Source: Rhodobacteraceae bacterium NBU2976 (GTDB lineage: Bacteria; Pseudomonadota; Alphaproteobacteria; Rhodobacterales; Rhodobacteraceae). From it: DNA of 64,000 nt. This document shows positions 25,670 to 35,006 of the stretch, piece after piece (position 1 is the stretch's first letter; the number at the start of each line of letters is the position of its first letter). Location: assembly GCA_023630215.1 (NCBI GenBank), contig JALPRQ010000002.1:248001-312000 (forward strand), written 5' to 3'. Made by a program: the position numbers and the translations under genes. Under the pieces are notes generated by a model. That model was not told where the DNA came from, did no database searches, and saw only the letters and a list, made by a program, of their open reading frames with translations.

Positions 25670-26194
25670 TTATCGACGGCGGACGACAGAAGAATTGTCA
25701 TGCATCTTGTCGTCATGCCTCGGGGTATATTTGTCGATATCCTGCGCAGGATCAATCGCAACTGTGCGGCGCGGATGTTGGGTCGCAATATTGCGATTAA
25801 ACCCGGGCAGACCCCATTTCAGATATACTAGGATCAACCCGATCAGCAGGGGGAACGCCCCTTTCCACCAGATCGCGAACAGGTTGTTCAATTTGACCGA
25901 TCCGGACATGGCGGGATTGTAATAGACCGCGATCACATCGCCGGGCCTGACAGATGTGCTAAGGGTCGAATCCGCCGCGGCACGGATCTCGGTCCCGTTT
26001 TCATCCGCAATGCGAAAGGTCGGTCGGTATCGGGTCTTGTCCGCGTCCCTTTCCATCGCGACCGTCACGACGGTTGCGTCGACCAGGTCAGCGCCAAGCA
26101 TGAAGGTTGCGATATTACGCAGGTTGACCACGCCCATAATGATCAGGGCGATCCCAAGCAAACCCATAAAAATGTTTCGATTGCTTCTAAACAT
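25670..26194 (-). CDS. DUF3592 membrane protein (first of three)
   Basis: A 174-residue protein with spans near 8-26 and 108-126. The middle domain has YRPTFRIADENGTEIRA and VYYNPAMSGSVKLN, typical of DUF3592, and the tail ends SVVRRR. It is the first gene of a four-gene transcript (three DUF3592 genes and a GNAT). An inverted repeat 20 bases upstream separates it from argG. Function unknown; cell-envelope location is inferred. Confidence 0.7.
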   Translation of the reverse strand: MFRSNRNIFMGLLGIALIIMGVVNLRNIATFMLGADLVDATVVTVAMERDADKTRYRPTFRIADENGTEIRAAADSTLSTSVRPGDVIAVYYNPAMSGSVKLNNLFAIWWKGAFPLLIGLILVYLKWGLPGFNRNIATQHPRRTVAIDPAQDIDKYTPRHDDKMHDNSSVVRRR

Positions 26195-26214
26195 GTCAAA
26201 GTCACTAATCCAAA

Positions 26215-26233
26215 TAACACTGCTTTAGTGTTA
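26215..26233 (-). terminator. Hairpin between argG and the DUF3592 operon
   Basis: TAACACT-AAAGC-AGTGTTA on the minus strand is a perfect 7-bp stem with a 5-base loop, followed by ATTTGG, only a weak T-run. It lies 48 bases after the argG stop and could end argG transcription or serve as an operator for the DUF3592 genes. Confidence 0.45.
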
Positions 26234-26280
26234 GTCGGATTCCGCCGTCACATCCAGCAAATAGCGACCGGGCCCAAGCC

Positions 26281-27504
26281 CTAACCAACCCGCTTGTTTC
26301 GTGCCGCCAGCAGCTTCAGACGCAGCGCGTTGATCTTGATGAAGCCCGCCGCGTCCTTCTGATCATAGGCGCCCGCGTCGTCTTCGAACGTCACATGTGC
26401 CTCGGAATAAAGCGAATGTTCGGACCAACGACCCACAACCACCGCATTGCCCTTGTAGAGCTTCAGGCGGACCGTTCCCGTCACATGGGTCTGGCTGGCA
26501 TCAATTGCCGCCTGTAGCATTTCGCGCTCGGGACTAAACCAGAAGCCGTTATAGATCAGCTCCGCGTAACGCGGCATCAGCTCATCTTTCAGATGCGCGG
26601 CACCCCGGTCCAGCGTGATGGATTCGATACCCCGGTGTGCGGCCAGCAGGATCGTGCCCCCCGGCGTTTCGTAGATGCCACGGGATTTCATGCCGACAAA
26701 ACGGCCCTCAACCAAATCCAGCACACCAACGCCGTGCTTGGACCCATATGCGTTCAACTGCGTCAGGATCGTTGCGGGTGACATGGCTTCGCCATTGATC
26801 GCCACTGCGTCACCGCGTTCAAATGAAACCTCGATATATTCAGCCTGATCCGGCGCATCCTCTAACGCAACCACTCGCTGGGCCACATAATCCGGGGCTT
26901 CGACCGCCGGGTCCTCAAGGATTTTCCCCTCGGACGAGGTATGCAGCAAGTTTGCGTCGACTGAAAACGGTGCTTCGCCTCGTTTATCCTTGGCGATGGG
27001 GATCTGGTTCAGTTCGGCAAATTCCAGCAGCTTGGTGCGGCTGGTCAAATCCCATTCCCGCCACGGTGCAATCACCTTGATATCGGGGTTCAATGCATAG
27101 GCCGACAATTCAAACCGGACCTGATCATTGCCTTTACCCGTTGCACCATGCGCCACCGCATCCGCACCGGTTTCGGCCGCAATCTCGACCAGCCGCTTGG
27201 AAATCAGCGGACGGGCGATGGAGGTGCCGAGGAGGTAGAGCCCTTCGTAAACCGCATTGGCGCGGAACATGGGAAAGACGAAATCACGTACAAACTCCTC
27301 GCGCACATCCTCGATAAAGATATTCTCGGGTTTGATGCCCAGCAGCTCGGCCTTTTTGCGCGCCGGGTCCAGTTCCTCACCTTGGCCGAGGTCGGCGGTG
27401 AAGGTCACCACCTCGCAGCCATATTCGGTTTGCAGCCATTTCAGGATGATGGAGGTATCCAAACCCCCGGAATAGGCCAGAACAACTTTTTTCGGTGCCG
27501 ACAT
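26281..27504 (-). CDS. argG: Argininosuccinate synthase
   Basis: A 407-residue cytosolic enzyme joining citrulline and aspartate with ATP in arginine synthesis. Visible are the N-type pyrophosphatase loop [14 protein letters not shown] (residues 8-21), [15 protein letters not shown] near 118, [12 protein letters not shown], and [19 protein letters not shown]. Length is standard. The ribosome site (cggaggg) lies upstream of the ATG. It appears to be transcribed alone. Confidence 0.98.
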   Translation of the reverse strand: MSAPKKVVLAYSGGLDTSIILKWLQTEYGCEVVTFTADLGQGEELDPARKKAELLGIKPENIFIEDVREEFVRDFVFPMFRANAVYEGLYLLGTSIARPLISKRLVEIAAETGADAVAHGATGKGNDQVRFELSAYALNPDIKVIAPWREWDLTSRTKLLEFAELNQIPIAKDKRGEAPFSVDANLLHTSSEGKILEDPAVEAPDYVAQRVVALEDAPDQAEYIEVSFERGDAVAINGEAMSPATILTQLNAYGSKHGVGVLDLVEGRFVGMKSRGIYETPGGTILLAAHRGIESITLDRGAAHLKDELMPRYAELIYNGFWFSPEREMLQAAIDASQTHVTGTVRLKLYKGNAVVVGRWSEHSLYSEAHVTFEDDAGAYDQKDAAGFIKINALRLKLLAARNKRVG

Positions 27505-27603
27505 GTAACCCTCCGTAATCTCGGACTGCGTTTATGCGCTTTCCGAGGCGAGAGCAAGCACCCGAACCTTGCCAAATCAGGCAGGCAGCGTCAGATTCGC
27601 GGC

Positions 27604-28254
27604 ATGAGGGAAACCGAGCTCTACCCACCCCTGAAATCCTATCTGGAGGAACAGGGCTATACCGTAAAGTCCGAAGTCACGTATTGTGACATTGTCGCGA
27701 TGCGGGGCGACGAACCACCGCTGATCGTGGAAATGAAAACCTCGCTGTCGCTGGAACTGTTGATGCAGGGTGTCGAACGGCTAGCGCTGTCCGACACCGT
27801 CTATGTGGCCTTCCCCGCGGGTAAGGGCAAAGGTTGGCTGAAACGGGCGAAGGTAGCAACGAAACTGTGCCGCCGATTGGGGCTGGGGCTGATATCGGTT
27901 CGGATGGGGGACCCGGCGCGGGTGTTGGTCCATACCGATCCCGGCCCCTATCAGCCCCGGAAATCGAAACCGCGCCTAAATGCCTTGCTAAAGGAATTTG
28001 CCGCCCGTGATGGCGATCCCAACACCGGCGGGCAAACCCGGCAAAGGATTGTGACCGCCTATCGACAAGAAGCCCTGTTGGTCGCCGCCGCACTGGCAAA
28101 TGGTCCAAACCGCCCCGCCGTGCTGGCGAAATCGTTGAACATTCCCCGCGCAGCCTCGATCCTGCAACAGAACTATTATGGCTGGTTCTATCGGGTCGAA
28201 CGCGGCGTTTATGCCCTGACCGATCATGGGCGGACGGCGATTTCCGACCGCTGA
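27604..28254 (+). CDS. DUF2161 family protein (PD-(D/E)XK nuclease-like)
   Basis: A 216-residue protein. The N-terminal region shows the PD-(D/E)XK-type core: E16-x-bearing helix, C-D-I-V-A with Asp near 29, then PLIVEMKTS giving the E-x-K motif near residues 43-45. A C-terminal part resembles a winged-helix (LAKSLNIPRAASILQQNYYGWFYRVERGVYALT). DUF2161 proteins are of unknown role. It starts at the first ATG giving the canonical MRETELYPPLKSYLEEQGY; a longer in-frame extension upstream is the shadow of argG. Confidence 0.75.
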   Translation: MRETELYPPLKSYLEEQGYTVKSEVTYCDIVAMRGDEPPLIVEMKTSLSLELLMQGVERLALSDTVYVAFPAGKGKGWLKRAKVATKLCRRLGLGLISVRMGDPARVLVHTDPGPYQPRKSKPRLNALLKEFAARDGDPNTGGQTRQRIVTAYRQEALLVAAALANGPNRPAVLAKSLNIPRAASILQQNYYGWFYRVERGVYALTDHGRTAISDR

Positions 28255-28294
28255 CCATCTTGCCTTTTCCGCTGAAATCCCCACAACAAGGCGT

Positions 28295-29062
28295 ATGAGC
28301 GAATTACTCAAAATGACCCGATATGGCGAGGGGAACGGCACGCCGTTACTAATCGCGCACGGCCTGTTCGGTTCGGCGCGCAACTGGGGTGTGCTGTCAA
28401 AACGGTTTGCTGTCGATCGCCCTGTTGTGGCGGTCGACATGCGCAATCACGGCGACAGTTTCTGGTCGGACGAGCATTCCTATCCGTCGATGGCCGACGA
28501 CTTGGCCCATGTTATCGGTGAAATCGGCGGTCAGGCGGATGTGCTTGGCCATTCCATGGGGGGCAAGGCGGCAATGGTTCTGGCCCTGACCCAGCCCGAC
28601 TTGGTGCGCAAACTGATCGTCGCCGACATCGCCCCCGTCACCTATCCCGCCGCGCCGTCCGAAGAAGTCGCCGCCATGAAAGCCATCGACCTGTCGGTGG
28701 TGGAACGTCGCTCCGACGCCGATCTGCAATTGCAGCGCTACGTCACTGACCCATCGGTCCGCGCATTTTTATTACAAAGCATCAGCATGGGCGATCAGCC
28801 GCGCTGGAAACTGAACCTCGATGTGTTGGATGATACCTATGGCGACATCCGCGCGTTTCCCGAGGTGAGGGGTCAGTTTGGCGGCGAAACCCTGTTCATC
28901 ACCGGAGCCCTTTCGTCCTATGTTCAACCCAAGGACGAGACCCTGATCCGCCACTTCTTCCCAAACATTAAAATCGTCCCCATCCCCGACGCCGGTCACT
29001 GGGTTCACGCGGAAAACCCGCGCGCCTTCGAGGAACAGGTAAAACAGTTTCTGGCAGGCTGA
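28295..29062 (+). CDS. Alpha/beta hydrolase (YbfF-like esterase)
   Basis: A 255-residue alpha/beta hydrolase with the oxyanion HGLFGSARNW near residue 22, the nucleophile elbow LGHSMGGKAAM near residue 92 (Ser), DMRNHGDS, and the catalytic His in PDAGHWVHAENP near residue 232. It resembles YbfF-type acyl-CoA or carboxyl esterases. The start at 28295 gives the usual short N-terminus. The substrate is unknown. Confidence 0.83.
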   Translation: MSELLKMTRYGEGNGTPLLIAHGLFGSARNWGVLSKRFAVDRPVVAVDMRNHGDSFWSDEHSYPSMADDLAHVIGEIGGQADVLGHSMGGKAAMVLALTQPDLVRKLIVADIAPVTYPAAPSEEVAAMKAIDLSVVERRSDADLQLQRYVTDPSVRAFLLQSISMGDQPRWKLNLDVLDDTYGDIRAFPEVRGQFGGETLFITGALSSYVQPKDETLIRHFFPNIKIVPIPDAGHWVHAENPRAFEEQVKQFLAG

Positions 29063-29074
29063 CCTAACCCGTCA

Positions 29075-29090
29075 ATTGCCACGTGGCAAT
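29075..29090. repeat. Perfect 16-bp palindrome between convergent genes
   Basis: ATTGCCACGTGGCAAT reads identically on both strands and sits 13 bases after the hydrolase stop in an 80-bp convergent gap. It is followed by A/T-rich AATATTCAATATT. It has no T-run on either side, so it is not a classical terminator. It may be a protein site. Confidence 0.5.
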
Positions 29091-29142
29091 CGCAGGAATA
29101 TTCAATATTATCAGCGACTTGGAATTGAAAAGTCGGGACGTT

Positions 29143-30312
29143 TCAATCGTGCATGTAGCGATTGCCCAACCCATCTTTGGGGATCAGGATGCTTTCATTC
29201 AACTCGCCAATCGTGCGTTTTCCACAAAAGGCCATGGTGCGATCCAGTTCGTCATGAATCATCTCCAGCGCCTTGGTCACACCAGCTTCGCCCATCGCGC
29301 CAAGACCATAGGCGAACGCGCGCCCGATATAGGTGCCCTTGGCCCCCATCGCCAGCGCTTTCAACACGTCCTGACCCGACCGGATACCGCCATCCATATG
29401 GACCTCGATATCGCCACCGACCGTGTCAACGATTTCCGGTAGCACAGCAATACAGGATTGCGCCCCGTCCAGTTGCCGCCCACCATGGTTGGACACGATA
29501 ATCGCGTTCGCCCCGGTTTCGGCTGCCATCCGCGCATCCTCGGCGTCCAGAATCCCCTTGAGGATAATCGGCCCACCCCATTCATCGGCAATCCACTTGA
29601 TATCGTCCCAGCTAAGCGTCGGGTCAAAATTCGCGTTTGTCCATTCCATGAGCGAGGACACATCATCCACCCCCTTCGCATGACCAACGATATTGCCAAA
29701 GGTCCGGCGTTTGGTTCCCAACATCGGAATCCACCAGCCGGGTTTTGTGCCAATATTGATGATATTTGGAATGGTCAGCTTGGGCGGTGCGGACAGGCCG
29801 TTTTTCGTGTCCTTGAACCGGTGCCCAATAATCTGCAAATCCAGCGTGACGACCATCGCGGAACAGCCCGCTTCCTTCGCACGGCGGATCATACCGCGTG
29901 TAAAATCGCGATCACGCTGCACATAAAGCTGAAACCAGAAGGGTTTCGACGTATTCTCGGCCACATCCTCGATCGAGCAGATCGACATGGTGGAGAGCGT
30001 AAAGGGCACCCCGAATTTCTCGGCCGCCCGGGCTGCTTTGATCTCGCCATCCGCCGATTGCATCCCGGTCAGGCCAACCGGGGCCAGCGCCACGGGCATG
30101 GACACGTCCTGCCCGATCATCTGGCTGGCGGTGGTTCGCCCTTCCATATTCGTCGCCACACGCTGACGCAGACGGATTTTGGCAAAATCAGAGGTGTTTT
30201 CGCGATAAGTCTGTTCGGTCCATGAACCACTGTCGGCATAGTCGTAAAACATCCGAGGCACCCGGCGTTGCGCCAGAACTCGCAAATCTTCGATATTGGT
30301 GACTTTGGTCAT
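29143..30312 (-). CDS. lldD: FMN-dependent L-lactate dehydrogenase / alpha-hydroxy acid dehydrogenase
   Basis: About 389 residues of the FMN-dependent alpha-hydroxy acid oxidase family. Visible are PRMFYDYADSGSWTE, PVALAPVGLTGM, FQLYVQRDRDF, the catalytic His in SNHGGRQLDGA near residue 275, and DGGIRSGQDVLKALAMGA, the FMN phosphate site. It is most like LldD, which oxidises L-lactate to pyruvate at the inner membrane. Glycolate or mandelate-type substrates are possible. The start at 30312 follows gggaggg; 30327 is in frame. A TAACGATA octamer lies 23 bases upstream. Confidence 0.88.
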   Translation of the reverse strand: MTKVTNIEDLRVLAQRRVPRMFYDYADSGSWTEQTYRENTSDFAKIRLRQRVATNMEGRTTASQMIGQDVSMPVALAPVGLTGMQSADGEIKAARAAEKFGVPFTLSTMSICSIEDVAENTSKPFWFQLYVQRDRDFTRGMIRRAKEAGCSAMVVTLDLQIIGHRFKDTKNGLSAPPKLTIPNIINIGTKPGWWIPMLGTKRRTFGNIVGHAKGVDDVSSLMEWTNANFDPTLSWDDIKWIADEWGGPIILKGILDAEDARMAAETGANAIIVSNHGGRQLDGAQSCIAVLPEIVDTVGGDIEVHMDGGIRSGQDVLKALAMGAKGTYIGRAFAYGLGAMGEAGVTKALEMIHDELDRTMAFCGKRTIGELNESILIPKDGLGNRYMHD

Positions 30313-30473
30313 AGCGCCCTCCCGCACTTTTTCTTATCGTTAGGGGAAATCGGTTGCCCCTGCAAGGCGACACGATTCCCTCTTTCCATCGGGACATGAA
30401 TCGCCTATACGGCGCCCTTCACGCGGCGCTTACACCCTTGGAGGAACGCCGCCTTACAATTAGGAGATACCAA

Positions 30474-31112
30474 ATGGCAGAGAATCTATTTCTCGACGCT
30501 ACGGTACGCGTAGGTAAAGGCAAGGGGGCCGCCCGCGCAGCACGACGTGAAAACCTAGTGCCCGGAGTGATCTATGGCGGTGGCGAAGAGCCGACCGCAA
30601 TCAACGTAAAATTCAACGAGCTGCTGAAGCTTTTGAAACGCGGTCAGTTCCTGTCCTCGTTGCTGACAATCAAGGTCGGCGGCAAAGAGGTCAAAGCGAT
30701 CTGCCGCGCCGTTCAGCGAGACGTGGTCAAGGATTTGCCCGTGCATGTTGATTTCCTGCGCCTGTCGGAAAAATCCCGCATCAACCTTTATATCCCCGTG
30801 CATTTCATCAACCATGATGATGCACCGGGCTTGCGCCGTGGCGGCACATTGACCGTCGTGCGTAACGAGGTCGAGCTGAAAGTGACGGCTGCCAACATCC
30901 CTGACGAACTGGTTGTTGACCTGACCGATCACCAGATTGGTGACGTTATCCACATTTCGGACATCACACTGCCCGAAGGAACGCGCCCGATGATCACCGA
31001 CCGCGATTTCGTGATTGCAAATATCTCGGCACCGCGTGCGCTGGTCGCAGAAGATGACGCCGAAGAAGCAGAATCCGACGAAAGCACCACCGAGGAGAGC
31101 GGCGAGGAGTAA
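30474..31112 (+). CDS. rplY: 50S ribosomal protein L25/general stress protein Ctc
   Basis: A 212-residue two-domain L25 of the CTC type. The N-terminal 5S rRNA-binding domain spans about 1-95 ([21 protein letters not shown], shown here across residues 12-32) and the TL5-like C-terminal domain about 100-185. It ends in an acidic tail of Glu, Asp and Ser. A taggaga ribosome site precedes the ATG. The leader holds a GCGGCG/CGCCGC stem near 30421-30452. A terminator follows, yet pth lies only 76 bases downstream. Confidence 0.95.
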   Translation: MAENLFLDATVRVGKGKGAARAARRENLVPGVIYGGGEEPTAINVKFNELLKLLKRGQFLSSLLTIKVGGKEVKAICRAVQRDVVKDLPVHVDFLRLSEKSRINLYIPVHFINHDDAPGLRRGGTLTVVRNEVELKVTAANIPDELVVDLTDHQIGDVIHISDITLPEGTRPMITDRDFVIANISAPRALVAEDDAEEAESDESTTEESGEE

Positions 31113-31140
31113 TTCCCCTTCGCTGATCGCTGTGATACAC

Positions 31141-31172
31141 AAAACGCGTCATCCTGGGATGGCGCGTTTTTT
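31141..31172 (+). terminator. Terminator between rplY and pth
   Basis: Arms AAAACGCGTCATCC and GGATGGCGCGTTTT pair with one G-T wobble around a 2-base loop and end in TTTTTT. Read-through or partial termination would set pth expression relative to rplY. Confidence 0.85.
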
Positions 31173-31188
31173 CATGTATGGGACACTG

Positions 31189-31863
31189 ATGAAGCTTTTT
31201 GTTGGGTTGGGAAATCCCGGCGCCAAATATGCCGGAAATCGCCATAACATCGGGTATATGGCTATGGACCGTATCGCCAGCGATCACGGCTTTTCCCCGT
31301 GGCGCGCAAAATTCCAGGGCGCGTTGGCCGAAGGGCGACTGGGTTCCGAAAAAGTGACGTTGCTGAAACCGGAAACCTTCATGAACCTGTCGGGTCAGTC
31401 GGTGGGCGAGGCGATGCGTTTCTTCAAGCTTGACCCAGCCGAAATCATCGTTTTTCACGATGAGCTTGATCTGGCACCTGGCAAATGCCGGGTAAAGACC
31501 GGAGGGGGGCATGCCGGGCATAACGGTTTGCGCTCGATTCATCAGCATATTGGAGAGGCCTATCAGCGTGTTCGACTGGGGATCGGCCATCCGGGTCACA
31601 AGGATCGTGTGGCCAATTATGTTTTGTCCGACTTCGCCAAATCCGATGCCGACTGGCTAGAGGACCTGCTGCGCGGAATCAGCGAAGGTGCGGCCGACCT
31701 TGCCGCAGGGGATGCCCCGGGATTCATGAACGCCGTTGCCCGTCGCATGACCCCGCCAAAGCCAAAGGCTGCCACTGCCCCAAAAACCGATATGGCCGAA
31801 ACCGCGTCCGAACCCGATACCCGAACTTCTTTGCAAAAACTTATGGATAAATTCTCGAAATGA
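31189..31863 (+). CDS. pth: Peptidyl-tRNA hydrolase
   Basis: A 224-residue enzyme that recycles stalled peptidyl-tRNA. Visible are [21 protein letters not shown] with the catalytic His19 (given across residues 2-22), [31 protein letters not shown] and [15 protein letters not shown]-terminal extension rich in Pro, Lys and Ala (about 185-224) is common in alphaproteobacteria. The start at 31189 gives the family N-terminus; upstream in-frame codons lie in the rplY terminator. It overlaps the next gene. Confidence 0.96.
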   Translation: MKLFVGLGNPGAKYAGNRHNIGYMAMDRIASDHGFSPWRAKFQGALAEGRLGSEKVTLLKPETFMNLSGQSVGEAMRFFKLDPAEIIVFHDELDLAPGKCRVKTGGGHAGHNGLRSIHQHIGEAYQRVRLGIGHPGHKDRVANYVLSDFAKSDADWLEDLLRGISEGAADLAAGDAPGFMNAVARRMTPPKPKAATAPKTDMAETASEPDTRTSLQKLMDKFSK

Positions 31864-32597
31864 TGATGCTACGCATAAAACGCGCGATTGCCTTTGGAAT
31901 TCTGTTGTTCAGTATGACCTTCTGCGGTGCGGCAATGGTCTTTGCCCGGCCGGAACCCTTCTTCGCATTTTCGCGAACGGTTCAGGCGATCACGATCTAT
32001 GACACCCAGCCGATCCCGCAAAGCGCTGACAGGATTCTGTCCGAAATTGCCGAAATTCTTGCGGCTGGACCCTTTGAATATGAACAGTTGGAACTGTTTG
32101 TTGCCCGTGACGGTTGGCGCCACGACCTGTTCTTCTGGCTGGGACCCAAGGCCGGCGGTATTGTCTATTACCCGCTGACCTATAACCACGGTTTTCTGTC
32201 AGGGGCGGATTATCGATCTGGCCTATTGCGCAAGGGCGAACGGCTGATCAACCCGCCGCGAACGCTGGTTTATTACGGCGTACATGAATTGACGCATGTG
32301 CTAACCGGGCAGCATATCGGGGCGTTCCGTTTCCACGCGATGCCTGACTGGGTGCGCGAAGGGTTGGCCGATTACGTGGCGCTGGGTCAGCCGCAGGATT
32401 ATGTCGGGCTTGATGCGCAGTTGGGCAATCAACCGATTAGCGTCGATGTCATGGATTCTCATGGTGCCTATCCTCGCTATCGGATGCTGGTTGCCTGGTT
32501 CCTGACGCAGGAGGGCTGGTCGCTGGACGCCTTGCTGGCCACAGACATGAGTGAATCCGAAGCCTTGGCAATCATGCGCGAGGGATTGGCGATATGA
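31860..32597 (+). CDS. Gluzincin-type zinc metalloprotease-like protein, membrane-anchored
   Basis: A 245-residue protein. A hydrophobic N-terminus (about 8-29) is a signal anchor or signal peptide. The zinc motif HELTH is at 142-146 and a downstream WVREGLADY provides Glu167, 21 residues later. This HExxH...E arrangement is the gluzincin (peptidase MA-like) pattern. No known named family is recognised. It probably acts in the periplasm or at the outer face of the inner membrane. It is coupled to pth (ATGA) and to the DUF2332 gene (ATGA). Confidence 0.65.
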   Translation: MMMLRIKRAIAFGILLFSMTFCGAAMVFARPEPFFAFSRTVQAITIYDTQPIPQSADRILSEIAEILAAGPFEYEQLELFVARDGWRHDLFFWLGPKAGGIVYYPLTYNHGFLSGADYRSGLLRKGERLINPPRTLVYYGVHELTHVLTGQHIGAFRFHAMPDWVREGLADYVALGQPQDYVGLDAQLGNQPISVDVMDSHGAYPRYRMLVAWFLTQEGWSLDALLATDMSESEALAIMREGLAI

Positions 32598-33646
32598 GCG
32601 ATCTTCACGATGCCTTTCAATCGCAAGCAAAAGCCTGTGCGGATATGGGGTCCCCGTTCATGGAACGTTGGTGCAATCTGGTGGCAGAGCGGGTGGAGCC
32701 GGATTGCAAGGTGGGCGTGGATTTATTCAGTTGGCCGATGGACCCCAGCAATCGCGCATCGGCCGTGCCTTTGCGGTTCGCTGGCGCGTTCCATGCGCTG
32801 GTCCTGCAAGGCACCGATGACGCGTTAATCGCTGCCTACCCGCCGAATACAGTATCGGATGATATGTTGTGGGCCGCCATTCACGGGGCAATGCGTCGGC
32901 ACGAGAGATTTATTCTAGAGTGGATGAAATCCCCACCGCAAACGAACGAGGTCCGGCGCTGTAATGCCCTGATCCCGGCATTTCATCTGATCGCAGCGGA
33001 AACGGAAATGCCGCTACGGACGTCGGAAATCGGCGCAAGCGCCGGGTTGAACCTCAATTGGGATCGATATGCGGTGCGGATCGGGGATCAGGTCTGGGGG
33101 AATGCGGACAGTGCCATGCAGTTGACACCCGACTGGCGCGGCCCCCTGCCCCCGCTGGCGGATGTTCAGGTGGTGGATCGCGCGGGCTGTGATCTGAACC
33201 CGATTGATCCGTCGGACCCAGATCAACGGTTGCGGCTGATGTCCTATCTTTGGGCGGATCAGGCGGATCGCAAGGCGCGCACTGATGCGGCGATTGAGCT
33301 GGCGCTGGCAGCGGGACATCCGGTCTACAAACATGATGCGCTGTCGTTTCTTGCCGATCGGCTGGCAAACCCGCAACCGGGCGTCGCCCATGTAATTTAT
33401 CATTCCATCGTCTGGCAGTATCTGCCCGCCGAGGCGCAAGCCGAAGGGGCGCGATTGATTGCCGAGGCCGGGGCAAAGGCGACGACTGACGCACCGCTAT
33501 TTTGGCTGACATTCGAAGGCGACAAAAATGGCGAAGGCGCTGGCGTGGTTTTGAAATCCTGGCCCGACGGGCGCACCCGCGAACTGGCCCGCGCCGATTT
33601 CCATGGCCGCTGGGTCGCATGGAACAAAGTGGAAACACTTGTGTGA
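32594..33646 (+). CDS. DUF2332 family protein
   Basis: A 350-residue soluble protein matching the DUF2332 layout. Visible are FMERWCNLVAERV, the middle segment NEVRRCNALIPAFHLIAAET followed by SEIGASAGLNLNWDRY, and a late VIYHSIVWQYLP. The GASAGLNL segment hints at a Rossmann-like methyltransferase fold, but no activity is established. It is coupled to the gluzincin gene by ATGA and lies 27 bases before dinB. Confidence 0.75.
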   Translation: MSDLHDAFQSQAKACADMGSPFMERWCNLVAERVEPDCKVGVDLFSWPMDPSNRASAVPLRFAGAFHALVLQGTDDALIAAYPPNTVSDDMLWAAIHGAMRRHERFILEWMKSPPQTNEVRRCNALIPAFHLIAAETEMPLRTSEIGASAGLNLNWDRYAVRIGDQVWGNADSAMQLTPDWRGPLPPLADVQVVDRAGCDLNPIDPSDPDQRLRLMSYLWADQADRKARTDAAIELALAAGHPVYKHDALSFLADRLANPQPGVAHVIYHSIVWQYLPAEAQAEGARLIAEAGAKATTDAPLFWLTFEGDKNGEGAGVVLKSWPDGRTRELARADFHGRWVAWNKVETLV

Positions 33647-33673
33647 CATTTCGCCGGGTGCGATACTGCGCCC

Positions 33674-34936
33674 ATGGAAAGCGCCCCGAGTCTCTGTCGC
33701 GATTGCATTACGCTGTTTGACGGCGGGAAACGCTGTCCGCGCTGCCATTCACCCCGCGTGATTTCCCATCCGGAGCTGTATGATCTGTCCATCGCGCATA
33801 TGGATTGCGATGCGTTTTATGCCTCTGTGGAAAAGCGGGATAATCCGGAATTGCGGGACAAGGCGGTGATCGTTGGTGGGGGCAAACGGGGCGTTGTGTC
33901 CACCTGTTGCTATATCGCCCGGATCAAGGGGGTGCGCTCCGCCATGCCAATGTTTCAGGCGATGAAACTGTGCCCCGAAGCTGTGGTCGTGCGTGGCCGG
34001 ATGGAGGTATATGTCGAGGTCTCGCGCCAAATCCGTGCCTTTATGAAAGAACTGTCACCGATCATCGAACCTTTGTCGCTGGACGAGGCATTTATCGACC
34101 TGACCGGCACGACGCGACTGCATGGCGAACCCCCGGCGGCGCAAATGGCGCGGCTGGTGAAGCGAATGGAGCGCGAGTTGGGGATCAGCGGGTCGATTGG
34201 TCTGTCGCACAATAAATTTCTAGCCAAGATCGCGTCGGACCAGGACAAACCCCGCGGCATGTCCGTGATCGGTCGGGCCGAGACCGAGGCATTTCTGGAA
34301 CGCCAAAAGGTCGGCGTGATCTGGGGCGTGGGGGCGGTGACGCGGCAAAATCTGGAACGTGACGGTATCCGCACGATTGCCGATATTAAACGGCGTGATC
34401 GGAAGGACCTGATCAAGAAATATGGCGCAATGGGCGAGCGGCTTTACCACCTGTCGCGGGGCAAGGATACGCGTCGTGTCGCGGTGGATCGCGGGCTGAA
34501 ATCCGTGTCGAACGAGACGACCTTCTTCGATGACACCGGGGACAGTGATATTCTGGACGGCCACCTGTGGCGATTGTCGGAAAAAGTATCGGACAGGGCG
34601 AAGGCAAAGGAGCTGTCAGGGCGCGTTGTCACACTGAAACTGAAAACCGCCAAATTCAAATTGATTACCCGGCGCACCAGTCTGTCTGCTCCGATGCAAA
34701 TGGCCGACACGATCTATAAAACCGCTCGGCATTTGCTGGAGGGTGAACTGACCAACGGCCCTTTTCGTTTGATTGGCGTGGGGATTAGTGATCTGGCCGA
34801 TGCCCGAACGGTCGCCGAAACCCCTGACCTTCTGGACCCCGACGCCCCCAAACGCGCCGCCGCCGAGGCCGCAACAGACCGCATCCGTGAGAGGTTTGGC
34901 ACACAAGCCATCCGCAAAGGCCGCGCTTTGCGATAA
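33674..34936 (+). CDS. dinB: DNA polymerase IV with N-terminal zinc ribbon
   Basis: A 420-residue Y-family translesion polymerase. The catalytic acids are in HMDCDAFYASVE (Asp44) and SLDEAF (Asp137, Glu138). The palm, fingers and thumb regions are complete, with the little finger after about residue 280. The first 30 residues add a zinc ribbon, C8-x2-C11 and C21-x2-C24, found in many alphaproteobacterial DinB proteins. No LexA-type site is obvious upstream, and the gene sits only 27 bases after DUF2332. Confidence 0.93.
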   Translation: MESAPSLCRDCITLFDGGKRCPRCHSPRVISHPELYDLSIAHMDCDAFYASVEKRDNPELRDKAVIVGGGKRGVVSTCCYIARIKGVRSAMPMFQAMKLCPEAVVVRGRMEVYVEVSRQIRAFMKELSPIIEPLSLDEAFIDLTGTTRLHGEPPAAQMARLVKRMERELGISGSIGLSHNKFLAKIASDQDKPRGMSVIGRAETEAFLERQKVGVIWGVGAVTRQNLERDGIRTIADIKRRDRKDLIKKYGAMGERLYHLSRGKDTRRVAVDRGLKSVSNETTFFDDTGDSDILDGHLWRLSEKVSDRAKAKELSGRVVTLKLKTAKFKLITRRTSLSAPMQMADTIYKTARHLLEGELTNGPFRLIGVGISDLADARTVAETPDLLDPDAPKRAAAEAATDRIRERFGTQAIRKGRALR

Positions 34937-34971
34937 AAATATCACTATTAGGGTATTTTTGTTTCGCCGAA

Positions 34972-35000
34972 TTGATCGATTGGTCTGATAATTCTATTTT
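34972..35000 (+). promoter_or_regulatory. Promoter-like element before a candidate small RNA
   Basis: TTGATC (34972-34977) and TATTTT (34995-35000) are separated by exactly 17 bases in an A/T-rich stretch starting 35 bases after the dinB stop. Transcription would begin near 35007. Confidence 0.5.
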
Positions 35001-35006
35001 GAACCT

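Noticed and set aside
27148-27603. Long N-terminal extension of the DUF2161 reading frame
   Set aside because: It runs antisense through argG and has no ribosome site. The protein family begins at the ATG at 27604.
34937-34966. AAAAATA/TATTTTT inverted repeat as the dinB terminator
   Set aside because: The stem is only A-T pairs with a long loop; the GC-rich hairpin with eight T at 35056-35082 is far stronger.
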